NCBI GenBank assembly: GCA_041588495.1
Contig: JBFGWM010000193.1
Span: 1-5,595 of the forward strand
Direction: 5' to 3'
Length of the DNA: 5,595 nt
DNA from: JBFGWM01 sp041588495
Lineage (GTDB): Bacteria; Pseudomonadota; Gammaproteobacteria; Pseudomonadales; JBFGWM01
In this document: positions 1 to 5,595 of the stretch, in pieces
Layout: every line of letters starts with the position of its first letter
Position numbering within the stretch: the first letter of the stretch is position 1
Position numbers and translations under genes: made by a program
The notes under the pieces: generated by a model
The model's input: the letters and a program-made list of their open reading frames with translations, nothing else
Database searches by the model: none
Told to the model about the DNA's origin: nothing

Positions 1-525
1 ACTGCCGTGGAGTTGGTCGAGTAGAGTTTCGAACTCGTCGTCGGTGAGTTCCCCGCCACCCGTGGCGGCGGGAGCGGCGGGTGCCTCGGGCTCGGGTTCC
101 GGTTCCGCTGCGGGCTCGGGCTCCGGGGCCGGCGCCTCGCCGGACAACAGGGCCTCCAGTCGCTGCAGGAGGGCCGGGTCGGGGGGACTCGGCATCTCGC
201 GCGCACGCACCACGTCGAACATCTCGTTGACGGTGTCGAGGGCCTGCAGGACGACGTCCATGAGATCGGCGTCCACACCGCGCTGCCCGTTGCGCAGGGC
301 GTCGAACACGTTCTCGGCGACGTGGCAGACCTCCACGAGGGCATCGATCTGCAGGAAACCGGCGCCGCCCTTGACGGTATGGAAGCCGCGGAAGATCGCG
401 TTCAGGAGATCACGGTCGTCGGGACTCTGCTCGAGTTCCACGAGCTGTTCGGAAAGGGTCTCGAGGATCTCGCCGGCTTCGACCAGGAAATCCTGCAGGA
501 TCTCCTCGTCGGCTTCGAAACTCAT
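1..525 (-). CDS. cheA: Chemotaxis histidine kinase CheA, N-terminal part (gene runs off the window)
   Basis: CheA is the cytoplasmic kinase of the chemoreceptor arrays; it autophosphorylates and passes the phosphate to CheY and CheB. The first 175 codons are visible and the gene continues past base 1. Residues 1-125 form the P1 (HPt) domain; the phosphate-accepting histidine is His49 in FRGFHTVKGGAGFL (residues 45-58). Residues 129-158 are a low-complexity linker rich in Pro, Glu and Ala. It is followed by DDEFETLLDQLHG (162-174), a helix-like motif between P1 and the missing P2 domain. The ATG at 525 is chosen because GGAG lies nine bases upstream and the protein starts MSFEADEEI, as I recall for Pseudomonas CheA. 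The start is 24 nt after the cheZ stop, so the two are probably cotranscribed. P2 to P5, including the ATP-binding domain, are outside the window, so integrity of the gene cannot be judged. Identification is firm. Confidence 0.96.
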   Translation of the reverse strand, partial: MSFEADEEILQDFLVEAGEILETLSEQLVELEQSPDDRDLLNAIFRGFHTVKGGAGFLQIDALVEVCHVAENVFDALRNGQRGVDADLMDVVLQALDTVNEMFDVVRAREMPSPPDPALLQRLEALLSGEAPAPEPEPAAEPEPEPEAPAAPAATGGGELTDDEFETLLDQLHGS

Positions 526-549
526 CTCAGGGCGCTCCGCACCGCGGCA

Positions 550-1338
550 TCAAAAGCCGAGACTCGACAGCAGGTCGTCGACGTCGTCCTGCCCGGACAC
601 CACGTCGGGCCGGTTCTCCGGATGGATCTGCGGTCCCTCGCCGGTGGTTGTCCTCTTTTTCTTCTCCTCGGCCACGGCGGCATCGGGAGCGGTGGAGCGG
701 ATCCCCGTCATCGCCTCGACCTGCCCGGCCATGCGCACCAGGTTGACCAGGCTGGCCTCGACGTCTTTCACCAGTCCGATGACCCGCTTGATCAGCTGGC
801 CGGTGAGGTCCTGGTACTCCTGCGCCATGATGATGTTGCTGAGGCCCTGGTGCAGACTGCCGGCCTGGTTCTGGGTGTAGTCCAGAAACCCGTCCATGCG
901 CTTGTACAACTCGCGGAACTCCTCGGCGCTGAGCTCGCGCTTGATCAGCCGCTGCCAGTCCGTGCGCAGGGTCTTCGCCTCGTCACCGAGCTGCTCGGCA
1001 ACCGGGATGCACTCGTCGACCAGGTCCATGGTGCGGTTGGCCGCCTTCTCGGTCATCTCGATGACATAATTGAGCCGGTCCGAGGCGTCCGCCAGTTCCG
1101 ATGGCTGTTCGCCCTGCCCGCCCTTGGCCGCCATGTCGATGTGGAAATTGACGATCGCGTCGTGCAGCGCGCGGGTCAGCTTGCCGACTTCCTGGAACAG
1201 GCTCTGCTCGCGGGCGACATTGATATCGTGGATCGTCTTGAGCGCATCTCCGAAATTGCCCTGGTCGAGCTGGGCAATGAGTTCGGAAGCGCTGTTGCGT
1301 AGCGCGCTGGTAAATTCGAGATCCGGTTCTTCGGGCAT
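550..1338 (-). CDS. cheZ: Chemotaxis phosphatase CheZ
   Basis: CheZ dephosphorylates CheY-P and so ends the tumble/reversal signal at the motor. The 262-residue protein is mostly long helices, as expected of the CheZ four-helix-bundle dimer. The active-site segment MAQEYQDLTGQLIKR (171-185) is intact: Gln181 matches the catalytic Gln147 of E. coli CheZ and Asp177 matches Asp143. The last twelve residues, DDVDDLLSSLGF, are the CheY-binding C-terminal peptide, joined to the bundle by a charged flexible linker (about 217-250, with EEKKKR). It is longer than the 214-residue E. coli protein and in the range of pseudomonad CheZ. The ATG at 1338 is preceded by AAGGCGG with six bases between. It starts 22 nt after cheY, its substrate gene, and ends 24 nt before cheA, so kinase, regulator and phosphatase form one operon. 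Nothing appears broken. Confidence 0.97.
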   Translation of the reverse strand: MPEEPDLEFTSALRNSASELIAQLDQGNFGDALKTIHDINVAREQSLFQEVGKLTRALHDAIVNFHIDMAAKGGQGEQPSELADASDRLNYVIEMTEKAANRTMDLVDECIPVAEQLGDEAKTLRTDWQRLIKRELSAEEFRELYKRMDGFLDYTQNQAGSLHQGLSNIIMAQEYQDLTGQLIKRVIGLVKDVEASLVNLVRMAGQVEAMTGIRSTAPDAAVAEEKKKRTTTGEGPQIHPENRPDVVSGQDDVDDLLSSLGF

Positions 1339-1360
1339 GATTGACCGCCTTGGGTAGGGC

Positions 1361-1747
1361 TCAACCGCCCACGCGTTCGAAAATTTTCTGGATTTTCTCG
1401 TCCAGGGTGGCTGCGGTGAACGGCTTGATGATGTAGCCGTTGACGCCAGCCTGCGCCGCTTCCACGATCTGCTCCCGCTTGGCCTCCGCAGTAACCATCA
1501 GCACCGGCAGGTTGGCCAGCTGCGGATCGGCACGCACCGTGCGCAGCAACTCGATGCCGGTCATGCCGGGCATGTTCCAGTCCGTGACCAGGAAGTCGAA
1601 GTTCCCGCTCTTGAGGAGTGGCAGGGCCGTGGTACCGTCATCGGCTTCCTGGGTGTTGGTGAAACCCAGGTCGCGAAGCAGGTTCTTGACGATCCTCCGC
1701 ATCGTCGAAAAATCATCGACGATGAGAATCTTCATGTTCTTGTCCAA
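1361..1747 (-). CDS. cheY: Chemotaxis response regulator CheY (TTG start)
   Basis: CheY is a single-domain receiver that, when phosphorylated by CheA, binds FliM in the flagellar switch. All functional residues are present: acidic pair Asp11-Asp12, phospho-acceptor Asp56 (in VTDWNMPG), Thr86, Tyr105 and Lys108, equivalent to E. coli Asp12/13, Asp57, Thr87, Tyr106 and Lys109. The segment DDFSTMRRIV is the usual CheY signature after beta-1, and there is no output domain. The start is a choice: TTG at 1747 gives 128 residues (MDKNMKILIVDD), while ATG at 1735 gives 124 (MKILIVDD), the form usually annotated in Pseudomonas. GGAGG sits five bases before the TTG but 17 before the ATG, which favours the TTG, and the longer form nearly matches the 129-residue E. 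coli protein. It follows fliA after a 108-nt gap and precedes cheZ by 22 nt. Identification is near certain; the start is less so. Confidence 0.97.
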   Translation of the reverse strand: MDKNMKILIVDDFSTMRRIVKNLLRDLGFTNTQEADDGTTALPLLKSGNFDFLVTDWNMPGMTGIELLRTVRADPQLANLPVLMVTAEAKREQIVEAAQAGVNGYIIKPFTAATLDEKIQKIFERVGG

Positions 1748-1752
1748 GAGGG

Positions 1753-1757
1753 CCTCC
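1753..1757 (-). promoter_or_regulatory. Shine-Dalgarno of cheY, decides the TTG start
   Basis: The minus strand reads GGAGG here, a strong match to the anti-Shine-Dalgarno, with five bases (CCCTC) before the TTG at 1747. The first in-frame ATG (1735) lies 17 bases away and has no comparable site of its own, only a GGA. The placement therefore points to initiation at TTG. Confidence 0.7.
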
Positions 1758-1800
1758 GTTCACTCGAACAATCGCAGCGCGGGCACGCAGAACTACCGCA

Positions 1801-1817
1801 TGTACAGTCTAGTACAG
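1801..1817. repeat. Short inverted repeat with overlapping direct repeat upstream of cheY
   Basis: The plus strand reads TGTAC-AGTCTA-GTACA (1801-1816), a perfect 5-bp inverted repeat with a 6-bp spacer. The same bases also form a direct repeat, GTACAG-TCTA-GTACAG (1802-1817). It lies 53 bases upstream of the cheY start codon, in noncoding DNA. The arms are short, so a chance origin is possible. An operator for a dimeric regulator is one reading; no regulator is recognised. Confidence 0.45.
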
Positions 1818-1855
1818 GGAATCGGAGTTGCAGAGGCCCGCAATGACCCTGGATC

Positions 1856-2593
1856 TCATTCGGTCCAGCCGCTCAGGCGGCTGCGCAGGCGCAGGGCCGC
1901 CTGGCTGTGAATCTGGCACACCCGGGACTCGCTCACGCCCAGCACCGCGCCGATTTCCTTGAGGTTGAGTTCCTCGTCGTAGTACAGCGCCAATACCAGT
2001 CTCTCGCGTTCGGGAAGGCCACCGATGGCCTCGGCCAGGTGCTCCTGGAAGCTGGCGTCGGCCACCTCTTCGAAGGGCCGGCTCTGCACACCCGAGATAC
2101 CCTCGGAGAGGTTCTCCTCGGCGCCCGCGGCCAGGTCGTCGAAGCCGAACAGCTTGCCGCTCGCCGAATCGGCGAGCATGGTGCCGTACTCCTCGACGCT
2201 TACCCCCAGCTCGGCCGCCACCTCGGTGTCACGGGCATCGCGCCCGGTGCGGTCCTCGATGGACTTGATCGCGTCGGCCACGCGGCGCGCGTTGCGGTGC
2301 ACGGAGCGCGGCACCCAGTCGCCCTTGCGGATCTCGTCGAGCATCGCGCCACGGATACGGATGCCGGCGTAGGTCTCGAAACTCGCGCCCTTGCCGGCGT
2401 CAAATTTTCGCGCCGCCTCCAGCAGGCCGATCATGCCGGACTGGATGAGGTCATCGACCTGCACGCTAGGCGGCAGGCGCATGAGCATGTGGTGCGCGAT
2501 CCGCTTCACCAGCGGCGCGTACTCTTCTATCAGCTGTTCAGGACTGCTGCTCTGCATCTCTGTATACACGGCCATGGCACTTGCGGCGCTCAT
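1856..2593 (-). CDS. fliA: Flagellar sigma factor FliA (sigma-28)
   Basis: FliA directs RNA polymerase to late flagellar genes (flagellin, motor and chemotaxis genes) and is held inactive by the anti-sigma factor FlgM until the hook is complete. The 245 residues fit the family. Region 2 covers about 25-97, with VDDLIQSGMIGLLEAARKFD (46-65) and the core FETYAGIRIRGAMLDEIRKGDWVPRS (72-97, region 2.3-2.4 and the start of region 3). Region 3 follows to about 140. Region 4 covers about 190-240, with LPERERLVLALYYDEELNLK and the helix-turn-helix IGAVLGVSESRVCQIHSQA that reads the -35 element. As in all sigma-28 proteins, region 1.1 is absent. The ATG at 2593 is supported by GGAGG seven bases upstream. 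It overlaps the flhG stop as ATGA, indicating translational coupling. In-frame ATGs at codons 7 and 13 are less well placed. Identification is firm. Confidence 0.97.
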   Translation of the reverse strand: MSAASAMAVYTEMQSSSPEQLIEEYAPLVKRIAHHMLMRLPPSVQVDDLIQSGMIGLLEAARKFDAGKGASFETYAGIRIRGAMLDEIRKGDWVPRSVHRNARRVADAIKSIEDRTGRDARDTEVAAELGVSVEEYGTMLADSASGKLFGFDDLAAGAEENLSEGISGVQSRPFEEVADASFQEHLAEAIGGLPERERLVLALYYDEELNLKEIGAVLGVSESRVCQIHSQAALRLRSRLSGWTE

Positions 2594-3414
2594 CCTGGCG
2601 CCTCCACTCCCCCACCGATGAGCCGCTCGACGAAGAACTCAAGGTGGCCGCGCGGGCCCGCCGGCAACGGCCAGCGATCGACCTGCTCGGCCAGGCGGCG
2701 AAACGCCGCGGAGGCCTGTGTCTGGGGGTAGGCTTCCAGCACCGGTTTCTGGCGCTGCACCGCCTTGCGCAGGTTCTCGTCGAAGGGAATGCAGCCGATG
2801 TACTGCAGCCCGACGTCGAGGAAGCGGTCGGCGACCCTGGTGAGTTTAGCAAACAGTGCGCGTCCCTCCTGATCGGATCGCGTCATGTTGGCGAGCACCC
2901 GGAAGCGCTGCATGCCGTATTGCTGGTTGAGCACCTTGAGCAGGGCATACGCATCGGTGATCGAGGTGGGCTCGTCGCACACCACGAGGATGACCTCCTG
3001 CACCGCGCGCACGAAACTGATCACCAGGTCGCTGATGCCCGCGGCGGTATCGACCACCAGCACGTCCAGCTGTGGCGCCAGTTCGCTGAAGGCGTGAATC
3101 AGCCCCGCGTGCTCCTGCACGCCGAGCTCGGCCATTTTCTGTACACCGGAGGAAGCCGGCACGATATGGATGCCGCCGGGCCCGCGGACCAGGATGTCGA
3201 TCAGTTCGCGTTCGCCACGCAGCACATCCTCGAGGGTGTACCGGGCCTTGATGCCGAGCAGGATATCGACATTGGCCAGGCCGAGGTCGGCATCCAGCAA
3301 TGCCACGCGGCGGCCCATGCCGGCCAGGGCCATGGACAGGTTGACGGAGACGTTGGTCTTGCCGACCCCGCCCTTGCCGCCGGTCACCGCGACCACCTGG
3401 ATGGGTTTGCTCAT
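2590..3414 (-). CDS. flhG: Flagellar number regulator FlhG (FleN), MinD/ParA-type ATPase
   Basis: FlhG/FleN is a membrane-associating ATPase that keeps flagella to one or few per pole. It works with FlhF and, in Pseudomonas and Vibrio, restrains the master activator FleQ/FlrA. The deviant Walker A motif KGGVGKT (14-20) has both signature Lys14 and Lys19. Next come LLDADLGLANVD (39-50; Asp41 and Asp43 of Walker A') and Walker B VLVVDTAAGISD (118-129; Asp122). CDEPTSITDAY (146-156) is also typical. The C-terminal GHLEFFVERLI (256-266) fits the amphipathic membrane-targeting helix of this family. At 274 residues the length is normal. The N-terminus has only three residues before beta-1 and lacks the DQAxxLR motif that stimulates FlhF in other FlhG proteins. 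An in-frame TAG seven codons upstream (3433-3435) excludes a longer start. The ribosome site is weak (GGGGA, ten bases upstream). The gene lies 40 nt after flhF and overlaps fliA by four bases. Confidence 0.97.
   Translation of the reverse strand: MSKPIQVVAVTGGKGGVGKTNVSVNLSMALAGMGRRVALLDADLGLANVDILLGIKARYTLEDVLRGERELIDILVRGPGGIHIVPASSGVQKMAELGVQEHAGLIHAFSELAPQLDVLVVDTAAGISDLVISFVRAVQEVILVVCDEPTSITDAYALLKVLNQQYGMQRFRVLANMTRSDQEGRALFAKLTRVADRFLDVGLQYIGCIPFDENLRKAVQRQKPVLEAYPQTQASAAFRRLAEQVDRWPLPAGPRGHLEFFVERLIGGGVEAPG
2601..2605 (-). promoter_or_regulatory. Shine-Dalgarno of fliA inside the end of flhG
   Basis: The minus strand reads GGAGG within the last codons of flhG, seven bases before the ATG at 2593. 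It selects this ATG over the in-frame ATGs six and twelve codons further in. With the ATGA stop/start overlap it suggests that ribosomes finishing flhG can restart directly on fliA. Confidence 0.7.
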
Positions 3415-3454
3415 GTTTACGGGGTCCCCGCGCTAACGAATCGGTCGCAGGCCA

Positions 3455-4858
3455 TCATACTGCCTGCAGCGCCAGTCCGGCAGCCCCGGTCGCGGCGCGG
3501 CCGAGGGCGTGGGCGAAATCCTCGGGCGGCGCCTCCTGCATCAGCGCAACGGCGCGGCTGACCAGGCTGTAGGCCCGGGCGACCCGCAGGTCGTGGGGCA
3601 CACGCTGGCCATCTGAAAGGTAAGCCACCGGCAGGCGCTCGGCCATGCTCACCGCGAGCGCGTCGCCGAGACGGGCGCTCTCGTCCAGCTTGGTGAGGAT
3701 GCAGGCCACCGGCGACAGACCGGCGTGGGCACGCACCATGCGCCCCAGCACCCCCGACTGGCTGGTCGCGGGCAGCACCAGCAGGCTGCGCAGGCCCCGA
3801 CAGCGCGCGAGGCGGTCGACCTGATGGTCGAACTCGCTTTCCGCGGGATGCAGGCCGGCGGTGTCCACCAGCACCAGGGACTTGTCACGCAGGCTGTGCA
3901 GCACCTCTTCCAGCGGGTGCTCGGGATCGGCGATGCGTACCGGAATATTCAGAATGCGTCCGAACGCACGCAGGTGTTCATGGGCGGCGATCCGGTAACT
4001 GTCGGTGGTCACCAGCGCAATGCGCTCGGCGCCATGCTGCAACGCGTAACGCGCGGCCAGCTTGCCGATGGTGGTGGTCTTGCCGCTGCCGGCGGGGCCG
4101 ACCAGGGCAAACATGCCGCCGCGGGCGACGAGGTCCTCGTCGACCACCGGGATCTGCTTGCTGAGCCGTCCCAGGGCATTCCGCCAGTCGAGTTCGTCAT
4201 TGCCGGTCACCGGGCAGGATTCGGCCAGGTTGCGGGCATGCTGGCCATCAAATCCCATGCGCACGAAACGGTCGACGAGCAGCGCGTGGCCCGGATCGTT
4301 GGCGGCCATGCGTTCCCAGGCGATGGAGCCGAAACACTGGTTCAGGAGTTCGCGCATCGAGCGCAGTTCCGCCTCCATGCCCTGCACGCCCCCGGCGGGC
4401 GTGGCGTGTGTGGGGGCGCTGGCAACCGCGACCGGGGCGGCACCCGCTTCCGCCGCAGCCGGCTGCTTCCTGCGCCGGGTCGGCACACCGGCAGTTCCCC
4501 GTGGCTTGGCGGCGATTGGCAAGGTGCCCACCTGGCCTTCCGCCGGCGCGCCGCGATACGGCGCCGCATCCGGGTCGGTGGACTCCGAAGCGGCGATCAG
4601 CCGCTCGGTCAGCGCCTCGCCGAGGGCCCGCCGCAACTGGCGCGAGTCTTCCGGCGCGACTTCGGACTTCTCCACGGACGCGGGTGCCGGGGCAGCCGGT
4701 TCGGGCGCCTGCGCGGCGGCGTACTCGCAGGTGGCGACGATCTCGATGCCGCCGGCGATCTTCCGGTTGGAGAGGATCACCGCGTCGGCGCCCATCTCCT
4801 CCCGCACGAGGCGGATGCCCTGGCGCATGTCCGGGGCGAAGAATCGTTTCACTTTCAT
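3455..4858 (-). CDS. flhF: Polar flagellar placement GTPase FlhF (SRP family)
   Basis: FlhF is a GTPase related to Ffh and FtsY that marks the cell pole for flagellar assembly. The 467 residues show the three family parts. The B domain is about 1-48 (MKVKRFFAPDMRQGIRLVREEMGADAVILSN and on). A long Ala/Pro-rich linker with a basic patch TRRRKQ spans about 49-158. The N domain (about 160-245) leads into the G domain. G motifs are P-loop GPAGSGKT (254-261), TTDSYRIAAHEHLRAFG (284-300), DTAG (332-335) and TKLD (389-392). In the second motif the usual DSYRIGA has Ala in place of Gly, a mild change. The GTPase set is otherwise complete, so the protein is probably active. ATG at 4858 is preceded by AGGTAGG with nine bases between. 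It follows flhA after 42 nt and precedes its partner flhG by 40 nt. FtsY and Ffh are excluded by the B domain and the neighbours. Confidence 0.97.
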   Translation of the reverse strand: MKVKRFFAPDMRQGIRLVREEMGADAVILSNRKIAGGIEIVATCEYAAAQAPEPAAPAPASVEKSEVAPEDSRQLRRALGEALTERLIAASESTDPDAAPYRGAPAEGQVGTLPIAAKPRGTAGVPTRRRKQPAAAEAGAAPVAVASAPTHATPAGGVQGMEAELRSMRELLNQCFGSIAWERMAANDPGHALLVDRFVRMGFDGQHARNLAESCPVTGNDELDWRNALGRLSKQIPVVDEDLVARGGMFALVGPAGSGKTTTIGKLAARYALQHGAERIALVTTDSYRIAAHEHLRAFGRILNIPVRIADPEHPLEEVLHSLRDKSLVLVDTAGLHPAESEFDHQVDRLARCRGLRSLLVLPATSQSGVLGRMVRAHAGLSPVACILTKLDESARLGDALAVSMAERLPVAYLSDGQRVPHDLRVARAYSLVSRAVALMQEAPPEDFAHALGRAATGAAGLALQAV

Positions 4859-4881
4859 GGTCGTGTACCTACCTGTTCCAT
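4855..4881 (-). other. Eight-codon reading frame overlapping the flhF start (possible leader peptide)
   Basis: In the flhA-flhF gap the minus strand has an ATG at 4881 opening a frame for MEQVGTRP. Its TGA overlaps the flhF ATG as ATGA (4855-4858). A purine-rich AGGAAAGG lies upstream, but eleven bases separate it from the ATG, which is long. The frame contains the flhF Shine-Dalgarno. If translated it could couple flhF to a leader; it may equally be chance in a 42-nt gap. Confidence 0.2.
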
Positions 4882-4900
4882 GGTTCGGTTAGCCTTTCCT

Positions 4901-5595
4901 TCAGCCGTCCTGCCCGACGGTCGCGACGATGGTGATCTGGCGATCGTCGGGAACCTCCTGGTAGGAGAGCACGTGCATCTGGGCGCCGCCGTAGCGGACG
5001 AACCGCGCCAGCATGGCGCGGATCGGCGCGGCCACCAGCAGGATCGCCGGCTTGCCGGCCACTTCCTGGCGGCGTGCCGCGTCGTTGAGGGATTTCTGCA
5101 GGCGCTCGGCCATGCCGGGCTCCAGCGCCACGGTCTCCTCGCCGGCGCCCGCCTGGCGCGACTGGTGAATGGATTTCACCAACAGTTGTTCGAGGTCCGG
5201 CTCGAGGGTGATCACCGGCAGCGTTTCCTCGCCGCCGCTGACGGTTTCCGCGATCAGGCGCGACAGCGCGATACGCACCGCGGCGGTCAGTTGTCCGGGG
5301 TCCTGGCTCTTCTGCGCCGCTTCCACGATGGCCTCGGCGATGGTGCGGATGTCGCGCACCGGGATGCCCTCGGAAAGCAGGTTCTGCAGCACCTTGAGCA
5401 GCACGTTGACCGGCACCTTTTCCGGGAACTGCTCGGCGAGCTTGGGTGACTGGCGACCAAGCATCTCCAGCAGGCGGCCGACTTCCTCGTGGCCGATCAA
5501 CTCGTGGGCGTGCTTGTGCATGACCTGGTTGAGGTGGGTGGCCACCACCGTGCTGGCATCGACCACGGTGTAACCGAGGGTCTGCGCCTGCTCAC
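4901..5595 (-). CDS. flhA: Flagellar export gate protein FlhA, C-terminal cytoplasmic part (gene begins outside the window)
   Basis: FlhA is the inner-membrane core of the flagellar type III export gate; its cytoplasmic domain forms a nonameric ring that docks chaperone-substrate complexes. Only the last 230 codons are visible, entering mid-gene with EQAQTLGYTVVDASTVVATHL, so the membrane segments are not seen. This part matches the later subdomains of the FlhA cytoplasmic domain. Recognisable family segments are VDASTVVATHL, the conserved helical stretch EKVPVNVLLKVLQNLLSEGIP followed by VRDIRTIAEAI, and the closing ILLVAAPIRAMLARFVRY with HVLSYQEVPDDRQI. The frame is open to the window edge, and the GTG at 5566 is an internal valine, not a start. 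The gene ends 42 nt before flhF. A virulence-type paralogue of the SctV family is unlikely given the flhF-flhG-fliA neighbours. Confidence 0.96.
   Translation of the reverse strand, partial: EQAQTLGYTVVDASTVVATHLNQVMHKHAHELIGHEEVGRLLEMLGRQSPKLAEQFPEKVPVNVLLKVLQNLLSEGIPVRDIRTIAEAIVEAAQKSQDPGQLTAAVRIALSRLIAETVSGGEETLPVITLEPDLEQLLVKSIHQSRQAGAGEETVALEPGMAERLQKSLNDAARRQEVAGKPAILLVAAPIRAMLARFVRYGGAQMHVLSYQEVPDDRQITIVATVGQDG

Larger units (their letters stand above)
1748..1855 (-). other. fliA-cheY intergenic region, the only long gap in the cluster
   Basis: This 108-nt stretch separates the fliA stop from the cheY start, whereas all other gaps are 42 nt or shorter. It holds the cheY Shine-Dalgarno and a 16-bp inverted repeat. 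I saw no hairpin followed by a T-run, so no intrinsic terminator, and no good sigma-28 (TAAA-N15-GCCGATAA), sigma-54 (GG-N10-GC) or sigma-70 promoter on the minus strand. The only ATG in it is followed at once by a stop (ATG CGG TAG). Its length suggests a separate control point for the che genes, but this is inferred from spacing alone. Confidence 0.5.

Noticed and set aside
653..668. A-rich run in the cheZ linker (AAGAAAAAGAGG, minus strand) as a frameshift or slippage site
   Set aside because: There are only five A in a row, no X XXY YYZ heptamer, and the zero frame runs on to the conserved CheY-binding C-terminus, so no shift is needed.
1806..1834. A sigma-70-like promoter with TAGACT or TGTACT as -10
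   Set aside because: Each hexamer matches TATAAT at four of six positions, but no -35 at 16-17 bases exceeds three of six matches.
1819..1849. A sigma-28-like -10 (CCGAT core, minus strand) upstream of cheY
   Set aside because: Only five of eight -10 bases match GCCGATAA, and the four bases at the proper spacing (CATT) match TAAA at one position, so it is too weak to call.
3421..3429. GGGGTCCCC palindrome before flhG as a terminator or operator
   Set aside because: A 9-bp palindrome without loop or T-run cannot form a terminator hairpin and is short enough for chance in GC-rich DNA.
2581..3561. A 326-codon plus-strand frame opposite flhG and the end of flhF
   Set aside because: Mirror of the flhG coding sequence, without recognisable motifs or a credible ribosome site; a codon-bias shadow. 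The same holds for 322-1302 opposite cheA/cheZ and 1907-2731 opposite fliA.
3725..5449. A 574-codon open frame on the plus strand opposite flhF and flhA
   Set aside because: It is antisense to two well-identified genes, runs across their boundary, and has Gly/His/Arg-rich low-complexity translation with no recognisable domain. Long antisense frames are expected opposite GC-rich genes.
1..5595. Mobile elements, CRISPR, tRNA/rRNA or a novel defence-like system
   Set aside because: The window is filled by seven conserved flagellar and chemotaxis genes with small gaps; no transposase, spaced repeat array or RNA gene pattern was seen on either strand.

Overview
The window is a stretch of a flagellar/chemotaxis gene cluster from a GC-rich gammaproteobacterium. 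All seven genes lie on the minus strand and read from position 5595 towards 1: flhA (3' part), flhF, flhG/fleN, fliA, cheY, cheZ and cheA (5' part). This order, a phosphatase of the CheZ type, and the pair FlhF + FlhG (which set pole and number of flagella) are typical of polar-flagellated gammaproteobacteria such as Pseudomonas, Vibrio and Shewanella. The protein sequences look closest to the Pseudomonas type: a FlhG/FleN with a very short N-terminus, a 262-residue CheZ, and a CheA beginning MSFEADEEILQDFLVEAGE. The genus cannot be fixed from this window.

Layout: 5595-4901 holds the cytoplasmic export-gate domain of FlhA. After 42 nt comes flhF (4858-3455), and after 40 nt flhG (3414-2590). 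flhG overlaps fliA (2593-1856) by four bases (ATGA). A gap of 108 nt (1855-1748), the only real intergenic space, separates fliA from cheY (1747-1361). It carries a short inverted/direct repeat and no convincing promoter or terminator. cheY, cheZ (1338-550) and cheA (525 to beyond base 1) follow with gaps of 22 and 24 nt. Every base outside these gaps is coding; no RNA gene, mobile element or CRISPR array was seen.

How the genes work together: FlhA is the transmembrane core of the flagellar export gate. FlhF (SRP-type GTPase) places the flagellum at the pole and FlhG (MinD-type ATPase) limits its number. FliA is the sigma-28 factor that switches on late flagellar and chemotaxis genes. CheA phosphorylates CheY, CheY-P binds the motor switch, and CheZ removes the phosphate. 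The window therefore joins assembly control to the signal output of the same motor.

I found no undescribed system here. The points worth a second look are small: a TTG start for cheY set by a well-placed Shine-Dalgarno, a repeat in the fliA-cheY gap, an eight-codon reading frame overlapping the flhF start, an FlhG without the DQAxxLR activator motif, and a conserved-looking helix motif in the CheA linker that may be a polar-localisation element.
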